The notes: generated by a model not told the origin, from the letters alone. A stretch of 64,000 nt of DNA from Rosa chinensis (GCF_002994745.2 NC_037094.1:66774319-66838318); one strand, 5' to 3'; counted from the stretch's first letter, positions 35,457 to 47,946 are shown. Numbers and translations: made by a program.

Positions 35457-36652
35457 TTAATGTATTTTGCAGGGGTATTCTAAAGTTTAATGCTAGGATC
35501 ACCATCAGGGCTCCCTTTTTTTCATTTTCTCAAGTGTGGAGGGAATATCACTGTGGCTACTTTTGGTTGGCAATGAGTGTTGTCATCACGGAATGGTGAA
35601 GTCTGGATAGAATGAGGAGTTTAGCATTTTGATTTGGCAAGCCTCACCAGGCATTTGTGTGAAGATACAAATATTTCCAACTGTTTGGCAAGTCAGCATT
35701 CCACAGTTATACATTTCTGCACTTGTAATCTCATATATGCAGCAATGTAATGATCCCGATACACAGGAGCTTGTTGAATCCTGAATGAAATGTAACTTTT
35801 CACCAGAAGCACTTTGCTCTCCTTCATCCAGGGGCAGAAATGTATGTTCCACATTTCTTTTCCTGTGTTTTTCCTCAGCAATATCTTACATCGGTATAAT
35901 AATCTCCTGATGTTGATAGTATGTAGTTTCTTTCCTTGTTTGTGTATGACTGCTCTCCTCTTCTAAATTGGCTGTTCTAGCAGTCACCCTATTATGCAAT
36001 CTGACTATGGATTGAGTAGATGTAGCTTGTCCACAATGAAAAGTACAAAAACCAGGCTTGTCCATATCAGGTACTGGGTTTCAAGTGAAACTTTCTTATC
36101 CTTCATCCTGGTGGATATAATTATATTCATGGACAGGACATGTTATCAGTAGGGTGATTCATAATGAGCTTAAATGTAACTATGAAGTCTATTCTCTGCT
36201 TGACAATGTTTTGATGTATATATTAATAATGCACCGACATATTTATATATGTAATGGTGTGCCATACTTATCTTTGTGTATGTGGAACTAGATTTGCATC
36301 TACTCCATCACTGTAACACAATAGTCAAAAATCAAAGCTAAAACTTTGAAATTTTATAACAATCTGTTATTTATTGTATGTCGCATCATATTCATCTCCC
36401 CCAGCCCCCTTTTCAAACTAAACCCAACGGCACTAGAAAAATGAGGACATTGGTTGTGATTTTGTGATGCAAGCTTTGTTTGATAGTAAAGTTGATTCAT
36501 ATTTTTCACGTGCTGGTTTATTGATCTTGTTGTAATCTTGGTCAATAGAAAGGCCACATAAAATTATAAACCACAGGAAGCTCTCAGGAAAGATGAAATT
36601 GGAGAAGGCTGCGCATCTGAATTGTGTCTTAGATCATGTTTATGCCTTTTTT

Positions 36653-36701
36653 TCTCTTTGATAAACATTTTTTTTTTTTTGGCATCTCTTTGATAAACAT
36701 T
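36653..36701. repeat. 17-bp direct repeats flanking a poly(T) scrap
   Basis: tctctttgataaacatt occurs at 36653-36669 and 36685-36701, separated by 15 nt made of T-run plus ggca. This looks like a target duplication around an almost empty insertion. Confidence 0.7.
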
Positions 36702-37222
36702 GTGCATGCTGGTTTGAGATTTCAAGGACTCGAAGTGGTTGTAAACGAAGTTCTCGACCCTCTGATAGTGTATTTCTTCTTTTTAAATTATTTTACTATT
36801 TGGATATTGTAACAAAGTTTAGTGCTTACCTGAGTACCTTTATTTTGGGCCTTTCTTGCCTTGGAATTCACCTTAAAAAGAGCTCAAGTTTAATGTATGT
36901 AAAATCAAATTTTTAGCAAAGAGTAGAGGGGGTCAGGGCTGGCCCTCGGCCTATGACTCCAATCTAATGGCTCCCAACATTTAATATATAAGAAGACACT
37001 TATTTCGACGAAAAATTTATTGCTTAAACTCTATAGTCTTCAATAAAGAAATAGAATAGAAAGGATTGCACATTTGCTAACGAATTCACTTCAACAAAAA
37101 CTCACATTTGTCGATGACTATTTGTAAAAGAGGCCAATAACCATCTAATTACATGGTATGATCTCATACTTTGATTTAACTATTTGTTTTGGTACATGTC
37201 TTGATATTAGATTAAACTTTTA

Positions 37223-37314
37223 GGGAATTAATTTTGGCATTTCACTTTTAACTATATAAAAGTAGAATGTAATTGATAAAATATATGTCAAAGTGAAGTG
37301 CCAAAATTATTCCC
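37223..37314. mobile_element. Tourist-like (PIF/Harbinger) MITE, 92 bp
   Basis: The left arm gggaattaattttggcattt and the right arm, ending gtgccaaaattattccc, are inverted repeats of about 35 bp. TTA flanks both sides (37220-37222 and 37315-37317), the target site of PIF/Harbinger elements. No coding capacity. Confidence 0.75.
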
Positions 37315-38164
37315 TTATATTAACACATCATCACAATTTTGTTACTGATACCTTAGCTAAATGCCTAAATTGGAGAATACCTTCGTTGGTACTACTTGAA
37401 AGAATGCGCTTTTCATTTCAATCTTGTAGAAAGGTGTCGTTATTGTATTATAAAAAAAAATAAACAAATGCATTTCTATTTAGCTAAATTAAAAAAAAAT
37501 AATAATAATCTTTTGAGCATATATTTCTATCAGGAATTCTATTGGCACTGTTGGGGATAAGGAAATGTAACTTTCCTGTTGTATCTTTTCCAATGGGGTT
37601 TCAAGCATCTCAATAATGTAGAAATCATAGAGATGTGATATTCGATGGCGATGTTTCTAAAGAAATACGTACACATATATGTTCAAGTTTTAGTGAAATA
37701 ATGGAGGGAAGGAATTAACAATTAGCATACACAATAAAAACAAAACAAAAGCTTCTAAACAACTTGGACGTGTATTTCAGGATCTGGTTCATCTCAGATT
37801 GACTTTGTCTAACCTGTCTATTTGGCCAGGCAGGCCAGCCCTAGAGGCAAATCAACCTCTCTTCTTGTGCTTCTCACCCACCATATAAATATAATTATAT
37901 CTGAGACAACCTTCAATTCTATATGAATAAATCAAATTAGGGGTCCAAGAATCTATAATATAAGAGATTAAGAACGCATAGATTTGGATATTGTATATCT
38001 GGGGGGTCTCAGATAGTGTGTGCCACCGGTACTAATCAAATTATTCTATGAGCTAGTCTTGCTACGCCAGTGCACTTGGTCATTTAGCTTTTGTTCTTTT
38101 AGTTAGCAAACAAATCTGTACCCATGTACCCAAAGTTTATATGGTTTGCTGATTCCACATTGGA

Positions 38165-38940
38165 TAATTTTTTTTTTTTTTTTATTCAAACTGATAATTT
38201 CATTCATTGATGCCAAAGGCAATATGTGTTAAACAGCGACAAGCGTGGCCCGTGGCCCACCATTGTACCGATACTGTCCCAACTTAACCACCCGTTATGT
38301 GTTGGGTTTTAATCACAAAAGGCCTCGGTACAATTGGGTGAGATCCACCCACTTATAAGTTATATTTTATTTGTCACTTTTCCAATGTGGGATCTTTCCT
38401 CTCCAACAATATGGGTAATAGCAGCGCATAGATGCCTCTGCCCCCAAACTTATTACATAGTGTATTTCTCCACAAGGTCTTGTAGCCAAATAGGGCCAAT
38501 TTCCTTGCAAAATTAACATACTTCCAGCCATAGTCAAAGCTGACCGGGCTAAAGCACGAGCAAGCTGATTATAATTTTTCCAAACATGTTTCCACTTAAC
38601 CATCTCCATCTCTACCATCACATGTTTGACATCCTCAATGATAGCCCCCAATCTCACTCAAATCAACGCCATTACAATCTAAAGCCTTCAACACATTCAA
38701 AGCATCACCTTCAATCTCAACTTTAGTAAAACCCTACTCTTTACAATAAAGAATTCCATACCTTAAAGCTAAAGCATCTGTTGACATCAACAAAGGAACA
38801 GCCAAAGCACCCTGCATCCTTCCAAATTCATCACGTACTACTGCACCCATACCATCTCTTCCATTTTTTACATCACATGCACCATCAAAGTGTAGCTTCA
38901 CCCAATTAGGAGGAGGAGGAGCCTCCCAAAGTAACAAATC
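38165..38940 (-). pseudogene. RNase H-like (RVT_3) fragment with poly(A), minus strand
   Basis: The minus-strand frame 38937-38734 encodes WVKLHFDGACDVKNGRDGMG and AVVRDEFGRMQGALAVPL, the start of the plant RNase H-like RVT_3 domain. After a stop, the same frame continues with a GFTKVEIEGDALNVLKALD segment. More stops and frame changes follow down to about 38367. A T-run at 38168-38184 would be the poly(A) tail on the minus strand. RVT_3 closes many plant L1-type LINEs and also occurs in host genes. A decayed LINE 3' end or a retroposed copy is likely; clear target duplications were not found. Confidence 0.7.
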
Positions 38941-38974
38941 TGCATCATTGTCGCTAGTTTGATTATGATCTTAA

Positions 38975-39095
38975 AATTATATATATGATCATTCATGATT
39001 GGTTACAAGAGAGGCCAAATGAGGGGGAGGATTTGAATTCCAGCCTCTGAATGTCCTATTTATCAATGGAGCCACAAACCCCACTAAATCATATG
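38975..39095 (-). mobile_element. Possible tRNA-derived SINE head
   Basis: On the minus strand tggctccattg followed about 30 bases later by aattcaaatcc resembles the A and B boxes of an RNA polymerase III promoter (one or two mismatches each). No poly(A) or target duplication is obvious, so this is tentative. Confidence 0.3.
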
Positions 39096-41744
39096 ATATC
39101 TTGAGACACAAGTAATGTAACTATCATTATTCCCTTTTATGATTACAAGTTTTTAGGGAAATTACAATTCAATTAATTGTACTTCAAGTAAACAAAACAA
39201 AATTTACTGCAAGTACAAAACGTTAGTCGATCAAATAATTTGCCATATTATGTCACTACTAGGATTTGGATTTTGATAGTAGATTCAAATTGGTAATTTA
39301 AAAATGAATAAGTCTGGGTGAAATGGTAACACACAATAAAGTTTTGTTAGATGGTCAATGCGTGATGATCATAGATTCATAGACAAACAAAATTGATAAT
39401 TGATGGGATCCCTCACAAGGACCATTAATGGTCCTACTCCCCTACACTCTTCCAAAACTTACACCAAACATATACATTAACATGAATCATTCGGGGGCAA
39501 TTGCCAACCACAGGTGCTTGTTTGGTAAATTATATGATAGAATTTTGTGTACCAAATGCACCTTTCATGTGCATACCACGTTCAATAGTACATGCTCTGT
39601 CGGCTGAGATGTATACACCTCCAAGTTCTATTGCATTTTATCCACCCTCGATGTGCATGTGCTTTCATTTTTAATCAAAGTTTACAGCCAATCCAGATTT
39701 CCATGAAATACAAAGATGAATGATATATTAAGTTGAAAACCAGATCTCATTTGAGTTAATTTTACCCAGTTGCTTGGATTTTACAGTACTCTAGCTAGTA
39801 GCTGGATTTCTGACATGTTTAAATTTTTAAGCTGAAATTTTTCTGTACATTCTTTATTACTATTTACCAGATCGATGCCCATAATGGTTTCTTAAGTTTA
39901 ATATTAAGGCCAACCCTAGAAAAATCTCAGCCAACTCTAAAATCCTAAATGTAGTTTTTCATGACCAAGTAAAACAACAGAGAAAAAGAATGAAGAGGTA
40001 AAAATATAAAATCGATCATATATAATTCCTCTATATTTCACCTTTGACTTGAAAACTATGTATAATCATTTTGACAAGCTAAAAATTGCTTGCCATAAAG
40101 AAAGCAGCACATCATGATTATTAAACTCGATGGATCCTTTCATCAAAGAAAAGAAAAACATATATTAAACTCATGAACAAGACATACATCCTCTCCCCCA
40201 TATATATATGTTTATTGTTTGTCAATGAACCCATAAGAAAACTTTGATCTTCCTTACGTTGAACTGTTCAACTAGTCAAATACGTACGCACACACAGAGA
40301 GAAGCTATAATATGCAAGAAGATAGAGAGCAGACTGGCTTAGTAGGAACTATGAAGATTAAGTAATATACTTGTTTTCCACTGATTGGTCCTAGATTAAT
40401 TAAGGTTTGCATTTTTTGGTTTCTGGGTAGGCGTGGTTATACATAATAATATGTGCTGGACTATTATTCATTGTGATCAGCTTGACTCTTTGTCTGGCTT
40501 TGTGTGTGTCTCAATCAACTAGCATATCATAAACTTAATGCAGAAGCGCATTTATATTCCTCTGTAGAACAAGCTCCAACATCATGAATAAAGGGCCATG
40601 ATTGTATACAACAGAATGATCTGAGAAGAATAAATAATTGCCAGAAAACGAGGTATGATCTGAGAAGAATAAATAATTGCCAGAAAACGAGGTGTTAAAA
40701 CAAGTTTAATTCAAACAGCATAGTAAATTTGATCTAACATAACAACATAATATTGTTCTCAAGCTTAATATAAAATTAGACTCAATTTACAAATTCAAAT
40801 TTAGTGTTGATAGTGGATCACTAATTATCAACTTAAATATCATAATGTTGCAGTTAACTTAATTTTAGTGTGACTGGTCCAAACATGAATATGTTTTCTT
40901 ATGTAATAAGTAGAGAATATTTAATCAGAAATTTTCTATCTCTTTTCGGAATATAATTCCTTATAATTTTATGTAACATTTGTACTTTTGCCCCTCTATA
41001 TAAAAGGCCTTATTATCAATTAAGAAACACACATTTGAGAGAGTATTTTTCTCATTTCACAACACATAAATTATTTTTGTATCATTTTGTCTGCGTACGT
41101 TTAACTTCATAATTCACACTTGACTGGTATCTAACCACACACCTCATCTGATTTCACACACAACTAATCTGATCGATTTGATAGTCTTGGTAGACTAGAC
41201 ACTTGATTATTATGCTATATGATTTTGTGATGCGACATGTTGATGAAGAATTAACCCACTGATGACTTGATGAGATTCAAATGGAGACAAGATGCAGGTC
41301 AGCCTATGATTTACAACCAACAATAGCGTGTCGACTGCGCATGAATTGGTTCGGCAGAACCGTAGAAGGTTACCCTCAATAATTAAAGAAAAAAAGAGCT
41401 TTCACTTTCACACTTCACTTCCCATAATCCCCCAAAAGAGGGCAACATAATGATCCTCACATACTTGTGTCTATTTGATCTCTCTCCTCTCCCACTAGGT
41501 CATTGTTAATACTTAATATATATATTGGAATGAATAAAGGAATGGCAAACAAAATAAAAGGGTAGTCTTGTTATGCAAAAATACACATCACGTAGTCCGT
41601 GTTTGACAAACTCAACGCCCTTTCAAACTTTTCTCATTTGCTTAGAAGAACACCATAACGACCATCTCCATCATAAACTTAAAATATCATTGCTCTCTCC
41701 CTCTCTTCTTATTAACCCCCTAAGCCACCCACCAAGAGTAGTAT
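39096..41744. other. Intergenic DNA upstream of the His-rich gene
   Basis: AT-rich. It holds a perfect 39-bp tandem duplication at 40616-40693 and a promoter-like or LTR-like block (cctctatataaaaggcc at about 40993, then a leader-like sequence to 41090) with no partner LTR in the window. No gene supported. Confidence 0.45.
40616..40693. repeat. Perfect 39-bp tandem duplication
   Basis: atgatctgagaagaataaat starts at 40616 and at 40655; the two 39-bp units are identical, which suggests a recent duplication. Confidence 0.95.
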
Positions 41745-41775
41745 TCTCTCTCCCTCTCCCTCTCCCTCTCTTCTT
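41745..41775. repeat. CTCCCT microsatellite in the 5' leader of the His-rich gene
   Basis: tctctccctctccctctccc array about 130 bases before the ATG. Confidence 0.85.
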
Positions 41776-41905
41776 TTAAGTGTGAACCACATCCCAATTC
41801 AAGGTGGAAGAACTTCCCGATTCTCGAAACTCATTCTCGAATCGTGAATCGTCTTAACAGTTGTCCAAAGATTGAGTTAATTAAGAAGAGGCGAGTGCTA
41901 GAGCT

Positions 41906-42517
41906 ATGGCCAATGAGTACAATCGCTTCAACCATCACCACCACCACTACCACCACCAGCACCACCACCATCACGCTCATCTGCATATAACTCACAGAGG
42001 CACATTCTTGCCCATGTTATGTTCAAGACCATCGATCAAAGATGTCCAGGTTCCAAGTAATGCTTTCTTCTCCAATGGCTCTGTGTCTCCAAAAATCAGT
42101 TGTATAGGCCAAGTTAAGAGGAACAACAAAGTTTCTGGCTTCCCGATCACCTCTCAAACTAACAACAGCAGCAACAATATCAAGTATTCCAAGCTCAAGA
42201 AACTCTTCTCGGGCAAAAACCTTACCACCGCCACTCCAACTAAAACCGCCACTGCTGCCACCGCCACCAGCTGTCCAAGCAGAAGCAGGAGACCACAAGT
42301 GAGTAATGTGAAACAAGATCATTGTGCTATTACAACAACAATCAACTTAGTTGATCTGGATCCTCCTCTACCTGTGATCAAGAGAGTACATAAATCTCCC
42401 CAAGAAGGAGAGGAGGACAGTCTTTGGAAGAGAAGATCTGGTGGGGCTGCACTCAAAGGTTTGCAGCTGAAACAAGTTCACCATCCTAGACATCAAACTC
42501 AATCCACAAGTGTGTGA
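41906..42517 (+). CDS. Histidine-rich plant-specific protein of unknown function (syringolide-induced 14-1-1-like)
   Basis: Single exon, 203 residues, ATG at 41906. The N-terminus is a histidine run (13 of residues 10-25) and could bind metal. A conserved core follows: FLPMLCSRPSIKDVQVPS, then SPKISCIGQVKRNNKVSGF and YSKLKKLFSGKNL. The middle is a low-complexity Thr/Ala stretch, and the C-terminus is basic and His/Gln-rich with an acidic EGEEDSLWKRR patch. The core motifs match, as I remember it, a plant family annotated after the soybean syringolide-induced protein 14-1-1. The molecular role is unknown. There is no signal peptide or membrane segment; Lys/Arg clusters would allow nuclear entry. 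Confidence 0.85.
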   Translation: MANEYNRFNHHHHHYHHQHHHHHAHLHITHRGTFLPMLCSRPSIKDVQVPSNAFFSNGSVSPKISCIGQVKRNNKVSGFPITSQTNNSSNNIKYSKLKKLFSGKNLTTATPTKTATAATATSCPSRSRRPQVSNVKQDHCAITTTINLVDLDPPLPVIKRVHKSPQEGEEDSLWKRRSGGAALKGLQLKQVHHPRHQTQSTSV

Positions 42518-43757
42518 TTTTAATGAATAGAAGAAAATTCATAAGGGATTAAGGTAAAAACAAGGGGTACGTTGTAAATGTCTTTTTTCTTTTGGATCCA
42601 AATTTTGGATATTGGTTGATTCAATGTTCCAATGACATAATTATTAAGACTGGTACTGATATCTTATTACTGTAATGTATTTGAGTTGATTATATTCGTA
42701 GATCTAATATTACTTAGTAATTTGAATTTTGAATCAATGGAAAGTCCTACCATGTGAGACAAAGCATGAAATTTTGGAGACAAAGCATGAAATTTTGGCT
42801 TTCTGAGGTTGAAGAGATACCAGGGAAGATATGCCGGCTCCTTGGGTTTTTACGGTCAAGCATTTCATTAGTCCTACAGATTTTCGAAAGCAGAATTGAA
42901 GCCGTTACCGTCAGATTACAAGCAAGACTTATTCGTAGGTTTGCAGCTACATAAACATCCGATTATTTGCAATCCAGTTAAAACAATGATCGATTATGGT
43001 CTATTGTACGTCAATTGTTAATTTGAGTAGTGCCTTGTAGCAATGATGGTAATCAATTATCTAAACTAATAAGTAATAATATGACATGGAAACTTGATGG
43101 TAAGAGATAATATTCTACTTTAGCCAGGCAAACTTTCCTTTTCCTTTTAAGCAACTACAATTGCGGATGAGCATTATCAAGCACAAGCACCATAATACTC
43201 ATTCCCACCTCTTCTTTTCCCAAAGAAAAGTTGAGTACAAACTTATTCTTTTCTAAGATCACCTAAAAAGAATAATGTAATCAGTTTTGGAAAAGATAGT
43301 CTTGACTCTTGAGAACCCAACTGATAAAGATAGTCTTGAGAACCTAACCTTGACATTTTCCATGTTGGGATGGTGTCACATTCCATAGATGTGGGGCGCC
43401 CCTAGATCAGGTAAACTCTAAGGTTGACAGTGCCCCTAGGTTAAGGGTAGTGGTGCTCAGCTATTTTGAGTGGTTAAAGGTCATCTGATAGGCTTGTCTA
43501 AGCCTAGCGTTGTTGGGTAGGTTTTTTTAACTTTTGTTCTTGGCCTTTTAGCCTCAATCGTACAAGAGGAATATAAACATTAGAAAAAACTCAATCACTA
43601 TCAATGACTAAAATATTGAAAATTATGAAAATATCAATAATTAAAAAAAAATTTAAATTAAATATTAAAAAAATATTAGATATCGATAAAAAATTTATCA
43701 AAATTTTGAATAAAAGTTATATATGATCAGCTAAAAATATACTAAAAATAACATATC
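42518..43757. other. Intergenic, no supported gene
   Basis: 3' flank of the His-rich gene, then AT-rich DNA. Near 43600-43757 short tatcgataa and aaaatatcaata motifs recur; the Copia target site atatc lies in this AT-rich context. A 66-codon frame at 42754-42954 has no recognisable product. Confidence 0.5.
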
Positions 43758-43960
43758 TGTTTTAGGGAATCAGAAACTGAGAGAAATTTGCTGTGTATTC
43801 TCATTGATAATAGGGACCTCTTTATATAGAGGATTACAATGCATAGAGTTAGAATCATACAAGGAAAGATAATCTCTAGATTCTTCTAATTAAACTCTAT
43901 TACCACTAGGTCAAGTAACCTAGAGTTTGGGCCAAACACAAATAGAGATATCCTTAAACA
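43758..43960 (-). repeat. 3' LTR of minus-strand Copia copy 1
   Basis: 203 bp, tgttttaggg to ccttaaaca on the plus strand; partner at 50498-50700. Confidence 0.95.
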
Positions 43961-44152
43961 CTCCCCCTTGTGTTGTCCAAACGCGGTGCTTCTCTTGTTG
44001 CCTTGTTAAAAACCTTGCCGAGTAACAAAAACCCAGTGGGACAAAAATAACCTCGGTCGAAGAGGAAAAAGAGCACAACACACCCTTCACGATTCAAGAC
44101 GAACATGTAGACATCTCCCCCTGATGTCTGTGCCTCCCCCTGATGACTACGA

Positions 44153-47100
44153 TCATGGGAGTTCAGATAATTTCCGCAAGCCAATTCTTGCCACATGTTT
44201 CTCGAACGTGGATTTGGGCAATGACTTAGTAAACAAGTCTGCCGCATTGTCCTCAGATCGAACCTGGTTTACTTTGATCTTGAGGAGCTTCTGTTGTTGC
44301 TGATTGTAGAAGAATTTGGGCGATATATGCTTAGTGTTGTCGCATTTGATGTAGCCTTGCTTCATTTGTTCAATACAAGCAGCATTATCCTCATAAATGC
44401 TTGTTGGCTCATCTGTGGTAGACTTCAAACCACAATTGCTTCGAACATGCGTAACTATGGATCGAAGCCATATACATTCACGAACTGCTTCGTGAAGAGC
44501 AATAATCTCTGCATGATTCGAAGAGGTAGCGACTAAGGTCTGCTTTGTAGACCTCCAAGATATCGCGGTCTTTCCCATGGTGAAAACATAACCAGTTTGG
44601 GAGCGACCTTTGTGTGGGTCAAAGAGATACCCAGCATCAGCAAAACCTTCCAAAACACTTATATCGTTTTGGGTTGGGGAGAGGGAACGCAATCCACCAT
44701 GTAGCGTCCCTGGAACTTGATGGGTCCGAATCCATCATCTCTCTGTAGGGATAGAACAAGCTCATATCAATCGTACCACTTAGGTATCGAAAGATATCTT
44801 TAACACCAGTCCAATGGCGTCGTGTTGGCGCAGAGCTATATCTAGCTAGCAAGTTCACAGCGAATGAGATATCCGATCTTGTGCATTGTGCTAAGTACAA
44901 CAATGCGCCTATTGCACTTAGATAGGGCACTTCTTCGTCGTCATCTTTTGGACGGAATGGATCCTTCTTTGGATCAAGACTATGGACAACCATTGGGGTG
45001 CTTGAAGGCTTAATCTTATCAGTGTTGAAATGCCTAAGCATCTTTTGGGTATAAGCTGATTGATGAATCAGGATACCATCTCTACGGTGCTCAAGTTCTA
45101 AACCGAGGCAAAACCGTGTTTTTCCAAGATCTTTCATATCAAACTCGGATTTCAAGTGTTCAGCGGTTTCCCTTAACTCTTTAAGGGTGCCAATTATGTT
45201 CATGTCATCAATATAAACCGCTACTATTGCAAATCCGGAACTTGTCCTTTCTATTAACACACATGGGCATAGTTCATTGTTGACATATCCCTTTCCAATC
45301 AAGTAGTCACTTAGACGGTTATACCACATCCGTCCGGATTGTTTCAATCCATATAGTGAGCGTTTCAATCTAATCGCAAACGCGCTCCGTGGTTTAGAGC
45401 CACTTGATTTGGGTAACTGAATTCCATCTGGAATCTTCATGTATATTTCCGTATCTAGATCCCCATATAGGTAGCGGAACGTAATGACGTCCATTACAGG
45501 ACAGTAGGTCTCCTCGTAGTTGATTCCAGGGCGTTGTGAGAAGCCTTGTGCCACAAGGCGAGCTTTGTATCTTACAATCTCGTTTTTCTCATTACGCTTT
45601 CTAACGAATACCCATTTGTGACCAACTGGTTTGGTGTTGGGCGGTATTAGTACAACTTTGCCAAATACCTTTCTTTTCGCTAGAGAATCAAGTTCTGCCT
45701 GGATCGCATCTTTCCATTTTGGCCAATCAGCTCTACGTTGGCATTCATCAACTGAGCATGGTTCGATGTCATCGGTCTCAATAATCTCACGCGCCACTGA
45801 ATACGCGAATACATCATCAATGATGATGGAGTTTCTTTCCCACGTCCCATGTACACTAGTGTAGTTTACAGAGATCTCTACATTCTCAGGGATAGGTTCT
45901 GACATTGAGGCGTCCCCCAATGATGTCTCGTGGACATAACCATAATCCGGAACATTCTCATGGGACGGATTTTGAGTATCAATGATCAAAGGATTTGTTT
46001 GTGCATCATTCGCTCTCTTTCTAGGGCGAGTATCCTTCGAATCAATTAGTCTACCGCGCTTCCTTGAGGGGCCTGCAGCCATAGACGCCACATCATTGCC
46101 ATGCTGGGCAATGGCGCCATCTCCTGGTGTCATAGGAGTGGCGTGATGTCCAGTATTTGGAACATCGATCCTTGCAGGCACGTTTGCAGCAGGTATGTGT
46201 GATCTCGTCACTTTGACAACATCAGAAAACGCATCAGGCAAAGTATTTGCTACATTCTGGAGCTCGATTATTCGTCGCACTTCAAGTTCGGACTGTGCGG
46301 TACGGGGATCGAGATGAGACATAGTGGGGACAGACCACGACAATTCCTGTCGTTCCTGTGGAACATCTGTGTTCTTATCTCCCCCTAACGATGGGAAGAC
46401 AGTCTCATCAAAGTGACAATCCGCAAATCTAGAGGTAAAGAATCGCCTATCAAGGGTTCAAGATAGCGGACAATAGTTGGAGATTCATAGCCAACATAGA
46501 TGCCCATTCGTCGTTGTGGACCCATCTTAGTACGCTGTGGCGGTGTAAGAGGCACATAGATGGCACACCAAAAAATGCGTAAATGCGAGATATCAGGCTT
46601 GTATCTAGTCACTAGCTGTAACGCAGAGTAAGATTGGGTTGCAGTGGGTCGTAGACGAATCAGCGTTGCTGCATGCAATATGGCATATCCCCAAGCAGAA
46701 ACCGGGAGATTGGTGCGCATAACCAATGTCCGCGCTATCATTTGTAGTCGTATGATAGCGGCTTCTGCGAGACCATTTTGGGTATGAACATGGGGAACTG
46801 GATGCTCTACATCAATCCCCAGTGACATGCAGTAGTCATCGAACGTTTTCGATGTAAACTCCCCAGCATTATCAAGTCGAATGGACTTAATAGGATGGTC
46901 AGGGTAGTGAGCCCGTAGACGGATAATCTGGGAAAGGAGTTTAGCTTAAGCAGCATTTCGAGTGGACAACATCGCGACATGTGACCAGCGTGTCGATGCA
47001 TCAACCAATACCATAAAGTATTTAAAAGGTCCGCATGATGGTTAAATGGGTCCACAGATATCTCCTTGGATTCTCTGTAAGAATGGAATGAATATTTTAG

Positions 47101-47946
47101 GATCTTTTGCATAGAACGGTCTCGGTCCTAATTTCCCGAAGGAACAGGCTTTGCAAAATGAGCGAGGGGCCTTAGAGGCAACCAATGAGGATTTTGGTCG
47201 GGCCTGAGCGCCTGTGGTGCTATTAGAAGCAAAGTGTGTGACTACATCTCCCATTATGGCCTTAGAGCCATGGAAATTGTTTTGTGTGGCGTCAGGGCCA
47301 CCAGGAGGAGCAACCATGGCGTCATGCTCATGGTTGGCGCCATTTATGGCGTCATCACTAGGGACAGGGGCGGCCTTTCGGCGGCCCAAGACAGCAGCAG
47401 CGCCAGAAGCTGCAATTTTTTATTCTTGCTTCTTCTCACTCTGAAGAAAGGATGCCCGTGTGAAGTCTTAAGTATACGGAGCATCATATCACTACCAGGA
47501 TGTCCTAGTCGGTCATGCCAAAGCTAATATGTGTCGGAATCTAAGAGATCTTCTCTTATGACATTATTGGATTCAATTGGTCGAATTGTAGTGACATAAA
47601 GTCCACTAGATTGACACATAAGCTTTTCTAAGATGCGCTTTTGTCCTCAATCATTAGAGGTAATGCAAAGGAATTCTATTCCGTTCTCACTATGCGTATC
47701 CGCATGGAATCCGTTGGCTCTTATATCTTTAAAGCTTAATAAGGTTCGATTTGCCTTAGGAGCGTAGAGAGCTTCAGTGACTTTAATCAAGGTGCCATTG
47801 GGCAAAAGGAATTGGGTCATTCCATGTCCTTGAACTAAACTTGATGGCCCAGCCATCGTAGTCACAGAGGAATATGTAGGCAACATCTCTAAGAATAATT
47901 GCCTATGTCGTAGAATGGTGTGCGTAGTCGCACTATCGCAAGGCAT
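44153..47946 (-). pseudogene. pol of minus-strand Copia copy 1
   Basis: The protease-like segment (47946-47647) has CDSATTHTILRHRQLF. Integrase has HDRLGHPGSDMM and TSHGHPFF (about 47500-47450). A long Ala/Pro/His-rich insert follows, then FCKACSFGKLG (about 47155-47135), GDICGP, LDNAGEF and HTQNGLAEAAI. Stops interrupt integrase, including one at the start of the insert. Reverse transcriptase (46343-44637) has WKDAIQAELDS, YKARLVAQGFSQRPG, SLYGLKQSG and VYIDDMNIIGT. An in-frame deletion joins ITFRYL directly to YGDLDTEIY near 45470, removing the segment with the first catalytic Asp. RNase H (44692-44153) overlaps the RT frame and has FADAGYL and EDNAACIEQ. No functional polyprotein. Confidence 0.9.

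Larger units (their letters stand above)
35457..38164. other. Intergenic DNA downstream of VPS9A
   Basis: The first few hundred bases are likely 3' untranslated sequence. The rest is AT-rich with small frames only. It contains a poly(T) insertion scar (36653-36701) and a short Tourist-like MITE (37223-37314). Confidence 0.5.

Noticed and set aside
40900..41095. Possible solo LTR with TATA box (ctatataaaagg)
   Set aside because: Promoter-like and leader-like, but no second LTR, no internal sequence and no 5-bp duplication could be found.
43380..43560. GC-richer block with ggcgcccctag and a pyrimidine tract as a transposon end
   Set aside because: No inverted partner, duplication or coding similarity was found to support it.
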